A stretch of DNA of 64,000 bases. Origin: Streptomyces sp. R21. GTDB taxonomy: Bacteria; Actinomycetota; Actinomycetes; Streptomycetales; Streptomycetaceae. The DNA lies in NCBI RefSeq assembly GCF_041051975.1, contig NZ_CP163435.1, positions 9,764,501 through 9,828,500 of the forward strand, given 5' to 3'. The translations under genes and the position numbers were made by a program. This document shows, piece after piece, positions 23,719-31,954 of the stretch (position 1 is the stretch's first letter; every line of letters starts with the position of its first letter). Below the pieces are notes generated by a model. That model saw nothing but the letters and a program-made list of their open reading frames with translations, was not told the origin of the DNA and ran no database searches.

Positions 23719-23983
23719 CCTCCGGAGTCTGACAGCCCGCCGCCCTTCCCGGAAGGTGAACGGGCAACCGGTGCCACTTCGACGAGGTCGCGCAGGGCGG
23801 ATGCTGAAGCCACTGGTCGAGGCAGGCGCGTCCGCCTGATGACCGACCCGATCGTCGTCGGCAGCGGCAAGCGGCTGTTCGCCGGCGGCGTCGCTCCGGT
23901 GGGCGTGCAGCCGGCCGAGGCCGTGGCCAGCTCCACCGGGGCGATCGTCGCGGCCTACGCCCGCATCGCGAAGCGACCTCGGT

Positions 23984-25231
23984 TCAGACCTCGCCGATCG
24001 GCGATCCCAGCCGAATCGCCCGCAGCGCGATGAACAGCTCCGCGCACGCTTCGGCGTGCGTGGTGGGGCGGCCGGTCAGCTCGGCGATCCGGTTGAGCCG
24101 GTACAGCACGGTGTTGCGGTGGCAGTGCAGCCGGTCGGCCGCCTTTGTCGTCGAGCCCCCGCAGGCGAACCACGCGTCCAAGGTGTCCAGCAGGGTGAGC
24201 CGCTCCGCCTCCGGCAGGGTGCGCAGCGGCCCGAACACGGCAGAGGCCACCTGTGCCGCGGCATCGGGGGACGCCGCGGCGAGCAGGGCGATCGGCGAAC
24301 TGCCGTACAGATGTGCCCCGTTGGTGTCCGGCGGCAGGCAGAGCGCCGCGAGCCGGGCCTCCCGCCAGGCCTTCGGTGCCTCGGTGGGGGAGGCGAAGGG
24401 GCGGCTGACTCCGACGCGGGACAGCGCGCTCCCGGCGAGTTCGGCGAGGGCCGTCTCCGCCGCTTGCGCGCTCGGCAGCGCGAGGAGACCCACCTTCGCG
24501 CCGTCCTTCTGGATCCACTCGCAGCCGATGCCGACCGCCCGCAGCCGCCCCTCGACGGAGGGCAGCGGCTCGCTGGCGTCGTTGATCTCGGCGGACACCA
24601 CCACGAACGGCCCCGGGCGCTCCAGATGCAGGACGCGCACGATCTCCCGGGCTCCGGCGCTGTCGCGGGAGCTCCCGTCGAGCAGCGTGGTCAGCATCAG
24701 GTTGCGGGCCGCGGCCTCGCGGCGCGCCTGCTCCTCGAAGGTGGTGCGGTAGGCCTCGGCGGCGGCGCTGGAGTACTCGTCGATCATCAGCCAGATATCG
24801 GACGCCATGGGCAGCAGCTGGTCGGTGCCGCCCGCGTCGACGGCCAGCGCGAGCAGCCGGTCCCAGATGAAGCGCCCCGCAAGCCGGTAGGCATGCAGCA
24901 ACGCGTCCAGCGGGATGCCCTGTTCGGCCTTCAGCCGCCCGGCCGCCCGGGGCGCGTCGAGTGTCGTGGGAACGCCCTGGAGCGCCATCAGGACGGTGTG
25001 GAGGTTGTCGCGCACGATCGCGCGCAGCACCTCGTGGGTCAACAGGGTGCTCTCGGCATACGAGTGCTCGCCGCTGACGATGTCCTGGGTCAGCTCGTCG
25101 GCGAGATCGTCCACCGACCGCAGGAGCCGGCCGATGAGGTCGACCCCCTGGCCGTGGTGTTCGTCGGTCTCCTGGCCATGGTGCCCGGCGGGCAACAGCG
25201 TCGTCACGCACGCATCGTAGACCCTGCCCAT
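23984..25231 (-). CDS. PucR-family transcriptional regulator
   Basis: A protein of about 415 residues. The N-terminal ~180 residues are helical (LIGRLLRSVDDLADELTQDIVSG and GRFIWDRLLAL). The C-terminus ends with the PucR HTH_30 signature: LDAWFACGGSTTKAADRLHCHRNTVLYRLNRIAELTGR. The start is doubtful: ATG 25231 abuts an inverted repeat and lacks a ribosome site; GTG 25207 is an alternative. It is divergent from the broken GMC oxidoreductase gene and probably activates the GMC-aldehyde dehydrogenase-molybdopterin oxidase operon in response to its substrate. Confidence 0.85.
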   Translation of the reverse strand: MGRVYDACVTTLLPAGHHGQETDEHHGQGVDLIGRLLRSVDDLADELTQDIVSGEHSYAESTLLTHEVLRAIVRDNLHTVLMALQGVPTTLDAPRAAGRLKAEQGIPLDALLHAYRLAGRFIWDRLLALAVDAGGTDQLLPMASDIWLMIDEYSSAAAEAYRTTFEEQARREAAARNLMLTTLLDGSSRDSAGAREIVRVLHLERPGPFVVVSAEINDASEPLPSVEGRLRAVGIGCEWIQKDGAKVGLLALPSAQAAETALAELAGSALSRVGVSRPFASPTEAPKAWREARLAALCLPPDTNGAHLYGSSPIALLAAASPDAAAQVASAVFGPLRTLPEAERLTLLDTLDAWFACGGSTTKAADRLHCHRNTVLYRLNRIAELTGRPTTHAEACAELFIALRAIRLGSPIGEV

Positions 25232-25246
25232 TGTGCGACGGCACAA
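25231..25246. promoter_or_regulatory. Inverted repeat in the pucR-GMC intergenic region
   Basis: TTGTGC (25231-25236) and GCACAA (25241-25246) face each other over 4 bp. They are placed at the start of the PucR gene and about 135 bp before the GMC gene start, fitting an autoregulatory site. Confidence 0.45.
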
Positions 25247-25381
25247 CGTGGGCACGCATATCTCCGCCGACCGCCTATGGCCGCAACCGTTCTCCACTTG
25301 TGAACATCTCGGTCAGCGCGTTGCGGCACGGTTCCGCCGATGCGGCATGTGCACAGTCCGTGTCTGATCAAAGGAGATCGG

Positions 25382-25529
25382 GTGAACACGTACGACTACG
25401 TCGTCGGGGCGGGATCCGCCGGCTGTGTGCTGGCGGCGCGCCTCACGGAGGACCCCTCTGTGACCGTGGCGCTCATCGAGGCCGGTGGGCCCGACACGGC
25501 CCAGGAGATCCATGTCCCGGCCGCGTTCA
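25382..25529 (+). pseudogene. GMC oxidoreductase, N-terminal fragment
   Basis: GTG 25382 lies behind AAGGAG. The fragment reads VNTYDYVVGAGSAGCVLAARLTEDPS, then VALIEAGGPDT and IHVPAAF, the FAD-binding N-terminus of choline-dehydrogenase-type GMC enzymes. Homology ends after about 49 codons where the TnpB element begins. One valine usual in YDYVVVGAGSAG is missing, which may be an in-frame deletion. Confidence 0.8.
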
Positions 25530-25546
25530 AACCGGTCTTGCGAGGT

Positions 25547-25564
25547 CCGGGCGTTCATGCCCGG
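25547..25564 (+). repeat. Left-end hairpin of the TnpB element
   Basis: CCGGGC and GCCCGG flank a 6-nt GTTCAT loop, 17 bp inside the inferred left end. Subterminal hairpins of this kind are the recognition sites of single-strand IS200/IS605 transposases. Confidence 0.5.
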
Positions 25565-25705
25565 GAGGAATTGCGGCCTGAGCTGAGCGGAGCGCCGCCG
25601 TGCCTTGCAGCGCAGAGCGCGGCCAACAAGCCGGCTCGAAGGGTCCGGTGAGAAAATCTCGGTGTTCGAAGGCCGGTGATCCGGATGGCGGGTAGCGTCG
25701 AGGGT

Positions 25706-26959
25706 GTGAAGCTGGTGGTGCAGGTGAAGTTGCTGCCAACGCCCGTGCAGGCGACGGCACTTGAGGCAACCTTGCGCGCCTGCAACGAGGCGGCGGCGTG
25801 GGTGTCGTCGGTGGCGTTCGAGAAGGACATCAAGCGGAACTACGCGCTGCGTGAGCACACCTACCACCAGGTCAAGGAGCGGTGGGGGCTGGGTGCGCAG
25901 GCCGCCCAGCACGTCATCAAGAAGACCTGCGACGCCTACACCGCGCTGAGGGCGAACCCAAAGGCCGGGAACCTGGGCAGACCGTGGTCGAAGCGCTACC
26001 GACGGGCTGCGGAGAAGCCGGTCGCCTTCCGCCCTGGGGGCGCCCAGCCCTATGACGACCGGATGCTGTCCTGGCAGATCCCGGACCGGACGGTGTCCAT
26101 CTGGACCCTGTCGGGACGGCTGAAGAACATGGCATTCACCGCCTCACCCGAACACCTGGCCCGCCTGGCCCCGTACCGTAAGGGCGAGTCCGACCTGCTG
26201 TACCGGGACGGCATGTGGTTTTTGAACACCACCTGCGAGTTCCCCGAGCCTCAACTCAATCCAGGCGTCGAGGAGTTCCTCGGGGTCGACCTGGGGATCG
26301 TGAACATCGCCACCACCTCGGACGGCCAGATCATGGCTGGACGCGCCCTCAACCGGGGACGGCTGTGCGAGCGGGAGTTGCGGACCAAGCTCCAGTGTAA
26401 GAACACCCCGTCCGCCAAACGCCGACTGAAGAAGCGGCGGCGCAAGGAGGCGCGGCGGGCGAAGGACATCAATCACAAGATCGCGAAACATGTGGTGGCC
26501 GAGGCAGAACGCACCGGTCGCGGAATCGCCCTGGAAGACTTGACGGGGATCCGCGAGCGGGTACGGCTTCGCAAGCCCCAACGGGCCACCCACTCCAGCT
26601 GGGGCTTTGCCCAGCTGGGGGAGTTCATCGCGTACAAGGCTCGCATGGCGGGGGTGCCGGTGGTGCAGGTCGATCCGGCGTACACCTCCCGCACCTGCGC
26701 TGAATGCGGCCACATAGACAAGGCGAACCGGGTCTCCCAGGCCTGGTTCGCGTGCCGGTCGTGCGGATTCGTTGATCACGCCGATCGAAATGGCTCCCGC
26801 AATATCCGCCAGCGTGCGGAAGAGTTGTGGCGACGCGGGGCGCAGTCAACCGTCCCAGACCCACCCCCGAACCCGGGCCGTGGGGCAGGACGCAAACGCA
26901 GCGCCGCAGCCAGTGGCGCCCGTTGTGCAAGCCCGGAACTTGAGTCCCGGATACGTTGA
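25706..26959 (+). CDS. tnpB: TnpB RNA-guided nuclease
   Basis: A 417-residue TnpB of the Cas12 ancestor family, apparently intact. The N-terminal part is MKLVVQVKLLPTPVQATALEATL. The RuvC residues are all present: Asp195 in GVDLGIVNIAT, Glu277 in IALEDLTGI and Asp360 in DHADRNGSRN, with a four-Cys zinc finger CAECGH ... CRSCG between the last two. The start is GTG 25706 after GAGGGT; the frame is open a little upstream. The Pro/Gly/Arg-rich 50-residue tail is probably shaped by an overlapping omega RNA. It may keep its element by cutting sites matching the guide. Confidence 0.93.
   Translation: MKLVVQVKLLPTPVQATALEATLRACNEAAAWVSSVAFEKDIKRNYALREHTYHQVKERWGLGAQAAQHVIKKTCDAYTALRANPKAGNLGRPWSKRYRRAAEKPVAFRPGGAQPYDDRMLSWQIPDRTVSIWTLSGRLKNMAFTASPEHLARLAPYRKGESDLLYRDGMWFLNTTCEFPEPQLNPGVEEFLGVDLGIVNIATTSDGQIMAGRALNRGRLCERELRTKLQCKNTPSAKRRLKKRRRKEARRAKDINHKIAKHVVAEAERTGRGIALEDLTGIRERVRLRKPQRATHSSWGFAQLGEFIAYKARMAGVPVVQVDPAYTSRTCAECGHIDKANRVSQAWFACRSCGFVDHADRNGSRNIRQRAEELWRRGAQSTVPDPPPNPGRGAGRKRSAAASGARCASPELESRIR
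26825..26959 (+). ncRNA. Putative omega RNA scaffold overlapping tnpB 3' end
   Basis: By analogy with ISDra2-type elements, the guide RNA scaffold should end at the element's right end. This stretch encodes only low-complexity tail residues and holds two stems, CCCAC/GTGGG (26860-26864 with 26880-26884) and GCGCC/GGCGC (26901-26905 with 26915-26919). The guide would then begin at 26960 in the GMC remnant. The exact limits are inferred. Confidence 0.4.
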
Positions 26960-27195
26960 CTCAGTTGTTCAAGAGCGCCCTCGACTCGGAACCCGAACCG
27001 GGGCTGGGCGGGCGCCGCGCGTCGACCTGCCCGATCGGCGCCGTGGTGGATCCCGAACTCCGCGTGCTGGGCGTGGAAGGCTTGCGAGTCGTCGACGCGT
27101 CGGTGTTCCCGACCGTGCCCCGCGGCAACACCAACGCCCCCACCGTGATGGCCGCCGAGAAGGCAGCCGACCTGATCAAGGAGACCGTTCGATGA
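26960..27195 (+). pseudogene. GMC oxidoreductase, C-terminal fragment with internal deletion
   Basis: The frame continues the GMC gene across the insertion (TQLFKSALDSEPEPGLGGRR, an N-terminal segment) and then jumps to the C-terminal domain (STCPIG, AVVDPELRVLGVEGLRVVDAS, PTVPRGNTNAPTVMAAEKAADL). About 380 codons of the middle, including the catalytic His region, are absent. The stop overlaps the aldehyde dehydrogenase start by ATGA. Confidence 0.85.
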
Positions 27196-28940
27196 CGACC
27201 CCGGCCCAGCCCCCGGCGCCCACACCGGCCCCCACACCCGCGCCGACCGCCGAAGCGAAGGAGCGGATCGACCGGATCGTGGACGAACTCGTCCACGGTG
27301 AAGCGGCATGGGCGGCCTGCAGTCTGGCCGAACGCCGGACGCTGCTGGAGCGCGTGCACGCGGCGACCGCGGCGCGGGCCGAGGCCTGGGTGCGTGCCGC
27401 GGCGGCGTACAAGAAACTGCCCGACCAGGACGCCCTGCTCGGCGAGGAGTGGACCTCCGGCCCCTACCCCGTGCTCATCGGGACCAGCGCGCTCGCGCAG
27501 ACCGTCCGGGCCCTGGAGGAGGGCCGCAGTCCCGTCGACGACTTCACTCTCGGGCAGGCGCCGGGTGGCCGGGTCGCCGTTCGCGTCCTGCCGCACGACA
27601 CCTACGACCGGCTGCTGCTGAGCGGCTTCAGCGCGGAGGTCTGGATGCCGTCGGGCGTCAGCGCCGACACGGTGCGCGACGGCGCCGGACTCGGGCTGCG
27701 CCGGCCGGAGGAGACCGGGGGCGTGGGTGTCGTCCTCGGAGCCGGGAACATCACCTCGATCCCCGTCCTCGACGTGCTCTACGAGTTGTACGCCCACAAC
27801 CGCGTGGTCGTGCTGAAGCTCAACCCGCTCACGGACAGCCTCTACGACGTGTTCAGCGAGGTGCTCGCCCCGCTGATCGAACGGGGCGTCGTGCGCATCG
27901 TGACCGGCGGCGCCGACATCGGCACCTACCTCGTCCACCACCCGCGCATCCGGCACGTCCACATGACCGGCAGCGCCCTGACGCACGACGCGATCGTCTA
28001 CGGCACCGGGGCGGACGGCGCGGCCCGCAAGGAGGCGGGCACACCGCTCCTGGAGAAGGACATCACCAGCGAACTCGGCGGCGTCTCACCGACGATCGTC
28101 GTGCCGGGCACCTGGTCAGAGGCCGATCTGCGCTTCCAGGCCGAGCACGTGGCCACCCAGCGGCTCCACAACGGCGGCTACAACTGTGTGGCGAGCCAGG
28201 TCGTCGTCATCAGCTCGGACTGGCCGCAGAAGGACCGGTTCCTGGAGCAGCTGCGCGCGGTCCTGGCCGAGGCGCCGCAGCGCGCCGCCTACTACCCGGG
28301 CAGCGACGAACGGGTGGGGCAGGCGCTCACCGCCTACCCGGACGCCGCGCGGCTCGGCGAGCGCCTCCTCGTCGAGGGCCTCGACCCGCAGCGGCCAGGC
28401 CCGGCACTCACCACCGAGTACTTCGCCCCGGTGCTCGGTGTCCTCGAACTTCCCGGCGGGGCCCGGGAGTTCCTGGACACGGCGGTACGCACGGCGAACG
28501 AGAAGTTCACCGGCACCCTCGGCGCGAACGTCATCGCCCACCCCCGCACCATCGCGGAACTCGGCCCGGACCTGGACCTCGCGATCGCCGAACTGCGCTA
28601 CGGCACCGTCGCGTTGAATGCCTGGACCGGCCTCGGCTATCTCACCGCGCGGGCCAGCTGGGGTGCCTTCCCCGGGCACACCGTCGACGACGTGCAGAGC
28701 GGCATCGGCGTCGTGCACAACGCCGTACTCCTCGACAGCCCCGAACGCACCGTCGTCCGCGGCCCCTTCCGCCCGGCACCGCGATCCGTCCTGCACGGCG
28801 AACTGTCGATGTCCCCGAAGCCGCCGTGGTTCGTCACCAACCGCACCGGCGCCACCACCGGGCGGCTCCTGGTCGACTTCGCGGCCCGGCCCCGCTGGTC
28901 GGCCCTGCCGAAGATCTTCGCGTCCGCACTGCGCGGCTGA
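27192..28940 (+). CDS. Aldehyde dehydrogenase family protein
   Basis: A 582-residue protein. After a Pro/Thr/Ala-rich leader (APTPAPTPAPT) comes an atypical ALDH-fold protein. VVLGAGNITSIPVLDVLYELYAHNRVVVLKLNPL resembles the NAD-binding part, HMTGSALTHDAI matches the FTGS-type motif, ELGGVSPTIVVPG fits E-L-G-G-x-S-P, and HNGGYNCVASQVVV carries the catalytic Cys. It is longer than usual ALDHs. It overlaps the GMC remnant and precedes the molybdenum oxidase genes, suggesting alcohol to aldehyde to acid steps in one operon. Confidence 0.8.
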   Translation: MTTPAQPPAPTPAPTPAPTAEAKERIDRIVDELVHGEAAWAACSLAERRTLLERVHAATAARAEAWVRAAAAYKKLPDQDALLGEEWTSGPYPVLIGTSALAQTVRALEEGRSPVDDFTLGQAPGGRVAVRVLPHDTYDRLLLSGFSAEVWMPSGVSADTVRDGAGLGLRRPEETGGVGVVLGAGNITSIPVLDVLYELYAHNRVVVLKLNPLTDSLYDVFSEVLAPLIERGVVRIVTGGADIGTYLVHHPRIRHVHMTGSALTHDAIVYGTGADGAARKEAGTPLLEKDITSELGGVSPTIVVPGTWSEADLRFQAEHVATQRLHNGGYNCVASQVVVISSDWPQKDRFLEQLRAVLAEAPQRAAYYPGSDERVGQALTAYPDAARLGERLLVEGLDPQRPGPALTTEYFAPVLGVLELPGGAREFLDTAVRTANEKFTGTLGANVIAHPRTIAELGPDLDLAIAELRYGTVALNAWTGLGYLTARASWGAFPGHTVDDVQSGIGVVHNAVLLDSPERTVVRGPFRPAPRSVLHGELSMSPKPPWFVTNRTGATTGRLLVDFAARPRWSALPKIFASALRG

Positions 28941-29018
28941 CAAAAGGATCTTGCGTGGGTCAGAGTGTGACCGCGCGTCGTTCGTCGTAGGGCGAGTCGT
29001 AGATCGAAGGGACAGTTG

Positions 29019-31358
29019 ATGGGTGCTCCTCCGCGTTCGCAGCGGCATGAAACCGACGGTGAGCCAAGGGAGTTCACGCGCCGACGCTTCCTGGGCTATG
29101 TGGTGGCGGCCTCCACCCTCACCGTGGCCGCGCAGATCGGGGAGGAGGCCCTGGCCCCGGCGCAGGCGGCCGCGGCGGTGCCGTCGGTTCCCGGGCCCGC
29201 CGAGATCTACGACCTCAACGACATGCTGACCCATGCGACGCTGCCGACGGCGAACCTGATCACCATCCGCATCGACAGCGACGGCACGGCCTCCTTCGCG
29301 CTGCCCCGGGCAGAGGTCGGCCAGGGCATCACCACGTCGAGTGCCATGTTGATCGCGGAAGAGCTGGACCTGCCCGTGGACCGGATCCGGGTGACGCTCG
29401 CGGACGCCCGGCCCGAGCTGCTGTTCAACCAGCTCACCGGGGGATCGAACACCACCATCTCCACGTACACCCCGATCCGGGTGGCGGCCACGATCGCCCG
29501 TGGGCGGCTGCTGGAGGCGGCGGCCCTCGAACTGGGCGAGGTGGCCGGCTCGTTGACCGCCAAGGCCGGGATCATCACGTCCGCGACCGGCAGGAGCGTG
29601 ACGTACGGGGAACTGGCGGAGAAGGCCGCGAGCGGGTCCACCACCCAGGTCTCCGTCACCCTCAAGGAGCCCTCCGCGTTCAAGGTCATCGGCGTCGGTC
29701 ACGGCCGCGTCGACGCACTCGACGCCGTCACCGGCCGCAAGAAGTTCGCCATGGACCTGCACGTGCCGGACGCGCTGCCGGCGATGGTGTGCAGGCCGCC
29801 GACGATCAACGGGACCGTCCGCTCGGTGGAGAACCTGGACGCGGTCCGTGCCATGCCGGGTATCACCGACGCCGTACGTATCTCCACCGGTGTGGCCGTG
29901 CGCGGGCGCACTTTCGGTCAGTGCATCGACGCGGTGCGCGCCCTGAACGTCACCTGGGGACCTGGCAGCGCCGAGGACGCCACCGATGCCACCGTCCTGC
30001 AGGAACTGCGAAGAGCCGAACTGCCGCTCGTCGTCCCGCCCTTGGACCTGCTCACCAAGGCTGTCGACGCCCGCTTCACCTTCCACTTCGCCAGCAACAG
30101 CGCCCTGGAGACCAACTGCGCGATTGCCGACGTACGCGCGGACTCGGCCGAGATCTGGGCGAGCCTGAAGTCACCGATCGTCGCGCAGGAACAGATCGCC
30201 CTCCAGCTCGGCCTGCCGGCCACCGCCGTCAAGGTCCATGTCACCGAGGGTGGCGGCTCGTTCGGCCGCAAGCTCTTCCATGACGGCGCCCGCGAGGCCG
30301 CCGAGATCTCCCGGGCCGTCGGCAAGCCGGTGAAGCTCATGTGGCACCGCACCGACGACTTCCGCCAGGGCCGCACGCATCCGATGGCCACGTCCCGGGT
30401 CCGCGCCACGTACGCGCTGGGCGAGGTTCTCACCTACGAGCAGCGCCACACCTCCGTGGCCACCGACTTCGGCCACGGCCTCGGCGAGATCATCACCTCC
30501 GAGGCCGCCCAACTCCCCGTCGGCGACCTGACGTTCTCCGAGACGATCTTCACGCTCACCCAGCAGAGCCCCTACAACTTCGGCGTCACCACTCAGCTGC
30601 TCAGCGAGACCGACAAGGGCTTCAACACGGGCTCGATGCGCAACATCTACTCGCCCAACGTGCGCTGTGCCCAGGAGCTCGTGGTGGACGAGCTGGCGAA
30701 GCGCATGGGCAAGGACCCGTACGCCTTCCGCCGCCAGTACCTCAAGGAGGAGCGGGCCCGTGCCGTGCTGGAGAAGGTCGCCGAGGTGGGCAAGTGGGGC
30801 CGCGCCATGCCCGCGGGAACCGCCCAGGGCATCGCCATCCACCCCGAATACCACGCCTTCGTCGCCGTCCTCGCCGAGATCGACTGCCGGCCGGAGACCA
30901 CCGGCCGCAAGATCCGCGACGCCTACACCGGACCGCGCGTCACCAAGGTCGTCTGCGCCGTCGACGTCGGCCTCGCCGTCAACCCCCGTGGCCTGGAGGC
31001 CCAGATGATGGGCGGCATCTCCGACGGCATCGCGATCACCCTCAGTTCCGGCCTTCATCTCCAGAACGGGCATTTCCTGGAAGGGAGTTGGGACAACTAC
31101 TTCTACACGCGGCAGTGGAACACCCCGCCCGAACTGGAGATCATCGTCATGCCCGCGACCACCGGCAAGCCCGGCGGCGCGGGTGAACTGGCGGTGGCCG
31201 GCGCCATGGCCGCCGTCGCGTGCGCCTACGGCCGGGCGACCGGCACGATGCCCACGGCCTTCCCCGTCAACCACGGCGAACCCCTGGGCTTCGAGCCGCT
31301 GCCCACCACCCCGCCGATCCCCGCCTCGCCCACCGACGGACTGAGCCGCGCCTACTAG
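29019..31358 (+). CDS. Tat-exported molybdopterin oxidoreductase, large subunit (IorB/XDH-like)
   Basis: A 779-residue molybdenum hydroxylase subunit. FTRRRFLGYVVAASTLTVAAQ is a Tat signal. Molybdopterin motifs include EVGQGITTSSAML, EGGGSFGRKLFHDGAREAAEIS and RNIYSPN, and the C-terminal KPGGAGELAVAGAMAAV carries the catalytic Glu of xanthine-dehydrogenase-type enzymes. It resembles isoquinoline 1-oxidoreductase beta subunits. The ATG at 29019 follows AAGGGA. Its small [2Fe-2S] partner is 8 bp downstream and lacks a signal, so the complex is probably assembled before export. Confidence 0.9.
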   Translation: MGAPPRSQRHETDGEPREFTRRRFLGYVVAASTLTVAAQIGEEALAPAQAAAAVPSVPGPAEIYDLNDMLTHATLPTANLITIRIDSDGTASFALPRAEVGQGITTSSAMLIAEELDLPVDRIRVTLADARPELLFNQLTGGSNTTISTYTPIRVAATIARGRLLEAAALELGEVAGSLTAKAGIITSATGRSVTYGELAEKAASGSTTQVSVTLKEPSAFKVIGVGHGRVDALDAVTGRKKFAMDLHVPDALPAMVCRPPTINGTVRSVENLDAVRAMPGITDAVRISTGVAVRGRTFGQCIDAVRALNVTWGPGSAEDATDATVLQELRRAELPLVVPPLDLLTKAVDARFTFHFASNSALETNCAIADVRADSAEIWASLKSPIVAQEQIALQLGLPATAVKVHVTEGGGSFGRKLFHDGAREAAEISRAVGKPVKLMWHRTDDFRQGRTHPMATSRVRATYALGEVLTYEQRHTSVATDFGHGLGEIITSEAAQLPVGDLTFSETIFTLTQQSPYNFGVTTQLLSETDKGFNTGSMRNIYSPNVRCAQELVVDELAKRMGKDPYAFRRQYLKEERARAVLEKVAEVGKWGRAMPAGTAQGIAIHPEYHAFVAVLAEIDCRPETTGRKIRDAYTGPRVTKVVCAVDVGLAVNPRGLEAQMMGGISDGIAITLSSGLHLQNGHFLEGSWDNYFYTRQWNTPPELEIIVMPATTGKPGGAGELAVAGAMAAVACAYGRATGTMPTAFPVNHGEPLGFEPLPTTPPIPASPTDGLSRAY

Positions 31359-31366
31359 GAGCAACC

Positions 31367-31843
31367 GTGCCCCGACACACCTTCATCCTCAACGGCAAGC
31401 CCGTCACCGTGGACATCGAGGACGACGTACGTCTCCTGTGGGTGCTGCGGGACGTCCTGGGCGTCACCGGTCCCAAGTACGGCTGCGGGCTCGGCGTCTG
31501 TCAGGCCTGCACGAGCCACATCAACGGCAAGGCCTTCAACCCCTGTTCGGTGCCCGTCAAGGACATCGGACCGGACGACGAGATCACCACGATCGAGGGG
31601 CTGCCCGCCACGGTCGGCAAGGATCTGCATCCCATGCAGGAGGCGTGGCTGGAGTACGACGTCGCCCAGTGCGGCTACTGCCAGCCCGGACAGATCATGG
31701 CCGCTGTCGCCAAGGTCAGACAGGCGAGAGCCGCCGGTCACGAGATCGGCGACGCGGACCTCGACGAGATCCGCAACATCTGCCGCTGCGGCACCTACCA
31801 CCGCATCCGGGAGGCGATCGTGGCGGGCGCCGCCAAGTTCTGA
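31367..31843 (+). CDS. [2Fe-2S] small subunit of the molybdopterin oxidoreductase (IorA-like)
   Basis: A 158-residue protein with two [2Fe-2S] clusters. The plant-ferredoxin type YGCGLGVCQACTSHINGKAFNPC lies in the first half and the XDH-type QCGYCQPGQ ... CRCGTYHRIREAI in the second. The GTG start 31367 follows GGAG and lies 8 bp after the large-subunit stop. It passes electrons from the molybdenum centre to an acceptor. No FAD subunit is encoded, as in isoquinoline oxidoreductase, so a cytochrome or quinone may accept electrons. Confidence 0.92.
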   Translation: MPRHTFILNGKPVTVDIEDDVRLLWVLRDVLGVTGPKYGCGLGVCQACTSHINGKAFNPCSVPVKDIGPDDEITTIEGLPATVGKDLHPMQEAWLEYDVAQCGYCQPGQIMAAVAKVRQARAAGHEIGDADLDEIRNICRCGTYHRIREAIVAGAAKF

Positions 31844-31954
31844 CGGAGTCGGGGCAGTTGGACGGTGGAGCGGCAGGTCGAAGAGTGCGGGAGTTTCCCG
31901 TGCGCCGGGGCATGGTAGGACTTCGTCGTGTGCCCACGGCGGAGGGGGAGAGGC

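Larger units (their letters stand above)
25530..26959 (+). mobile_element. TnpB-only insertion element (IS1341-like, IS200/IS605 group)
   Basis: The element is about 1.43 kb. The left limit follows TTCA in the GMC gene. Joining 25529 to 26960 restores the GMC reading AAF-TQLFKSALD, which sets both ends to within a base or two and shows no target duplication, as expected for this group. A left-end hairpin CCGGGC/GCCCGG (25547-25564) lies near the start. No tnpA is present, so movement would depend on a transposase elsewhere. Confidence 0.75.
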
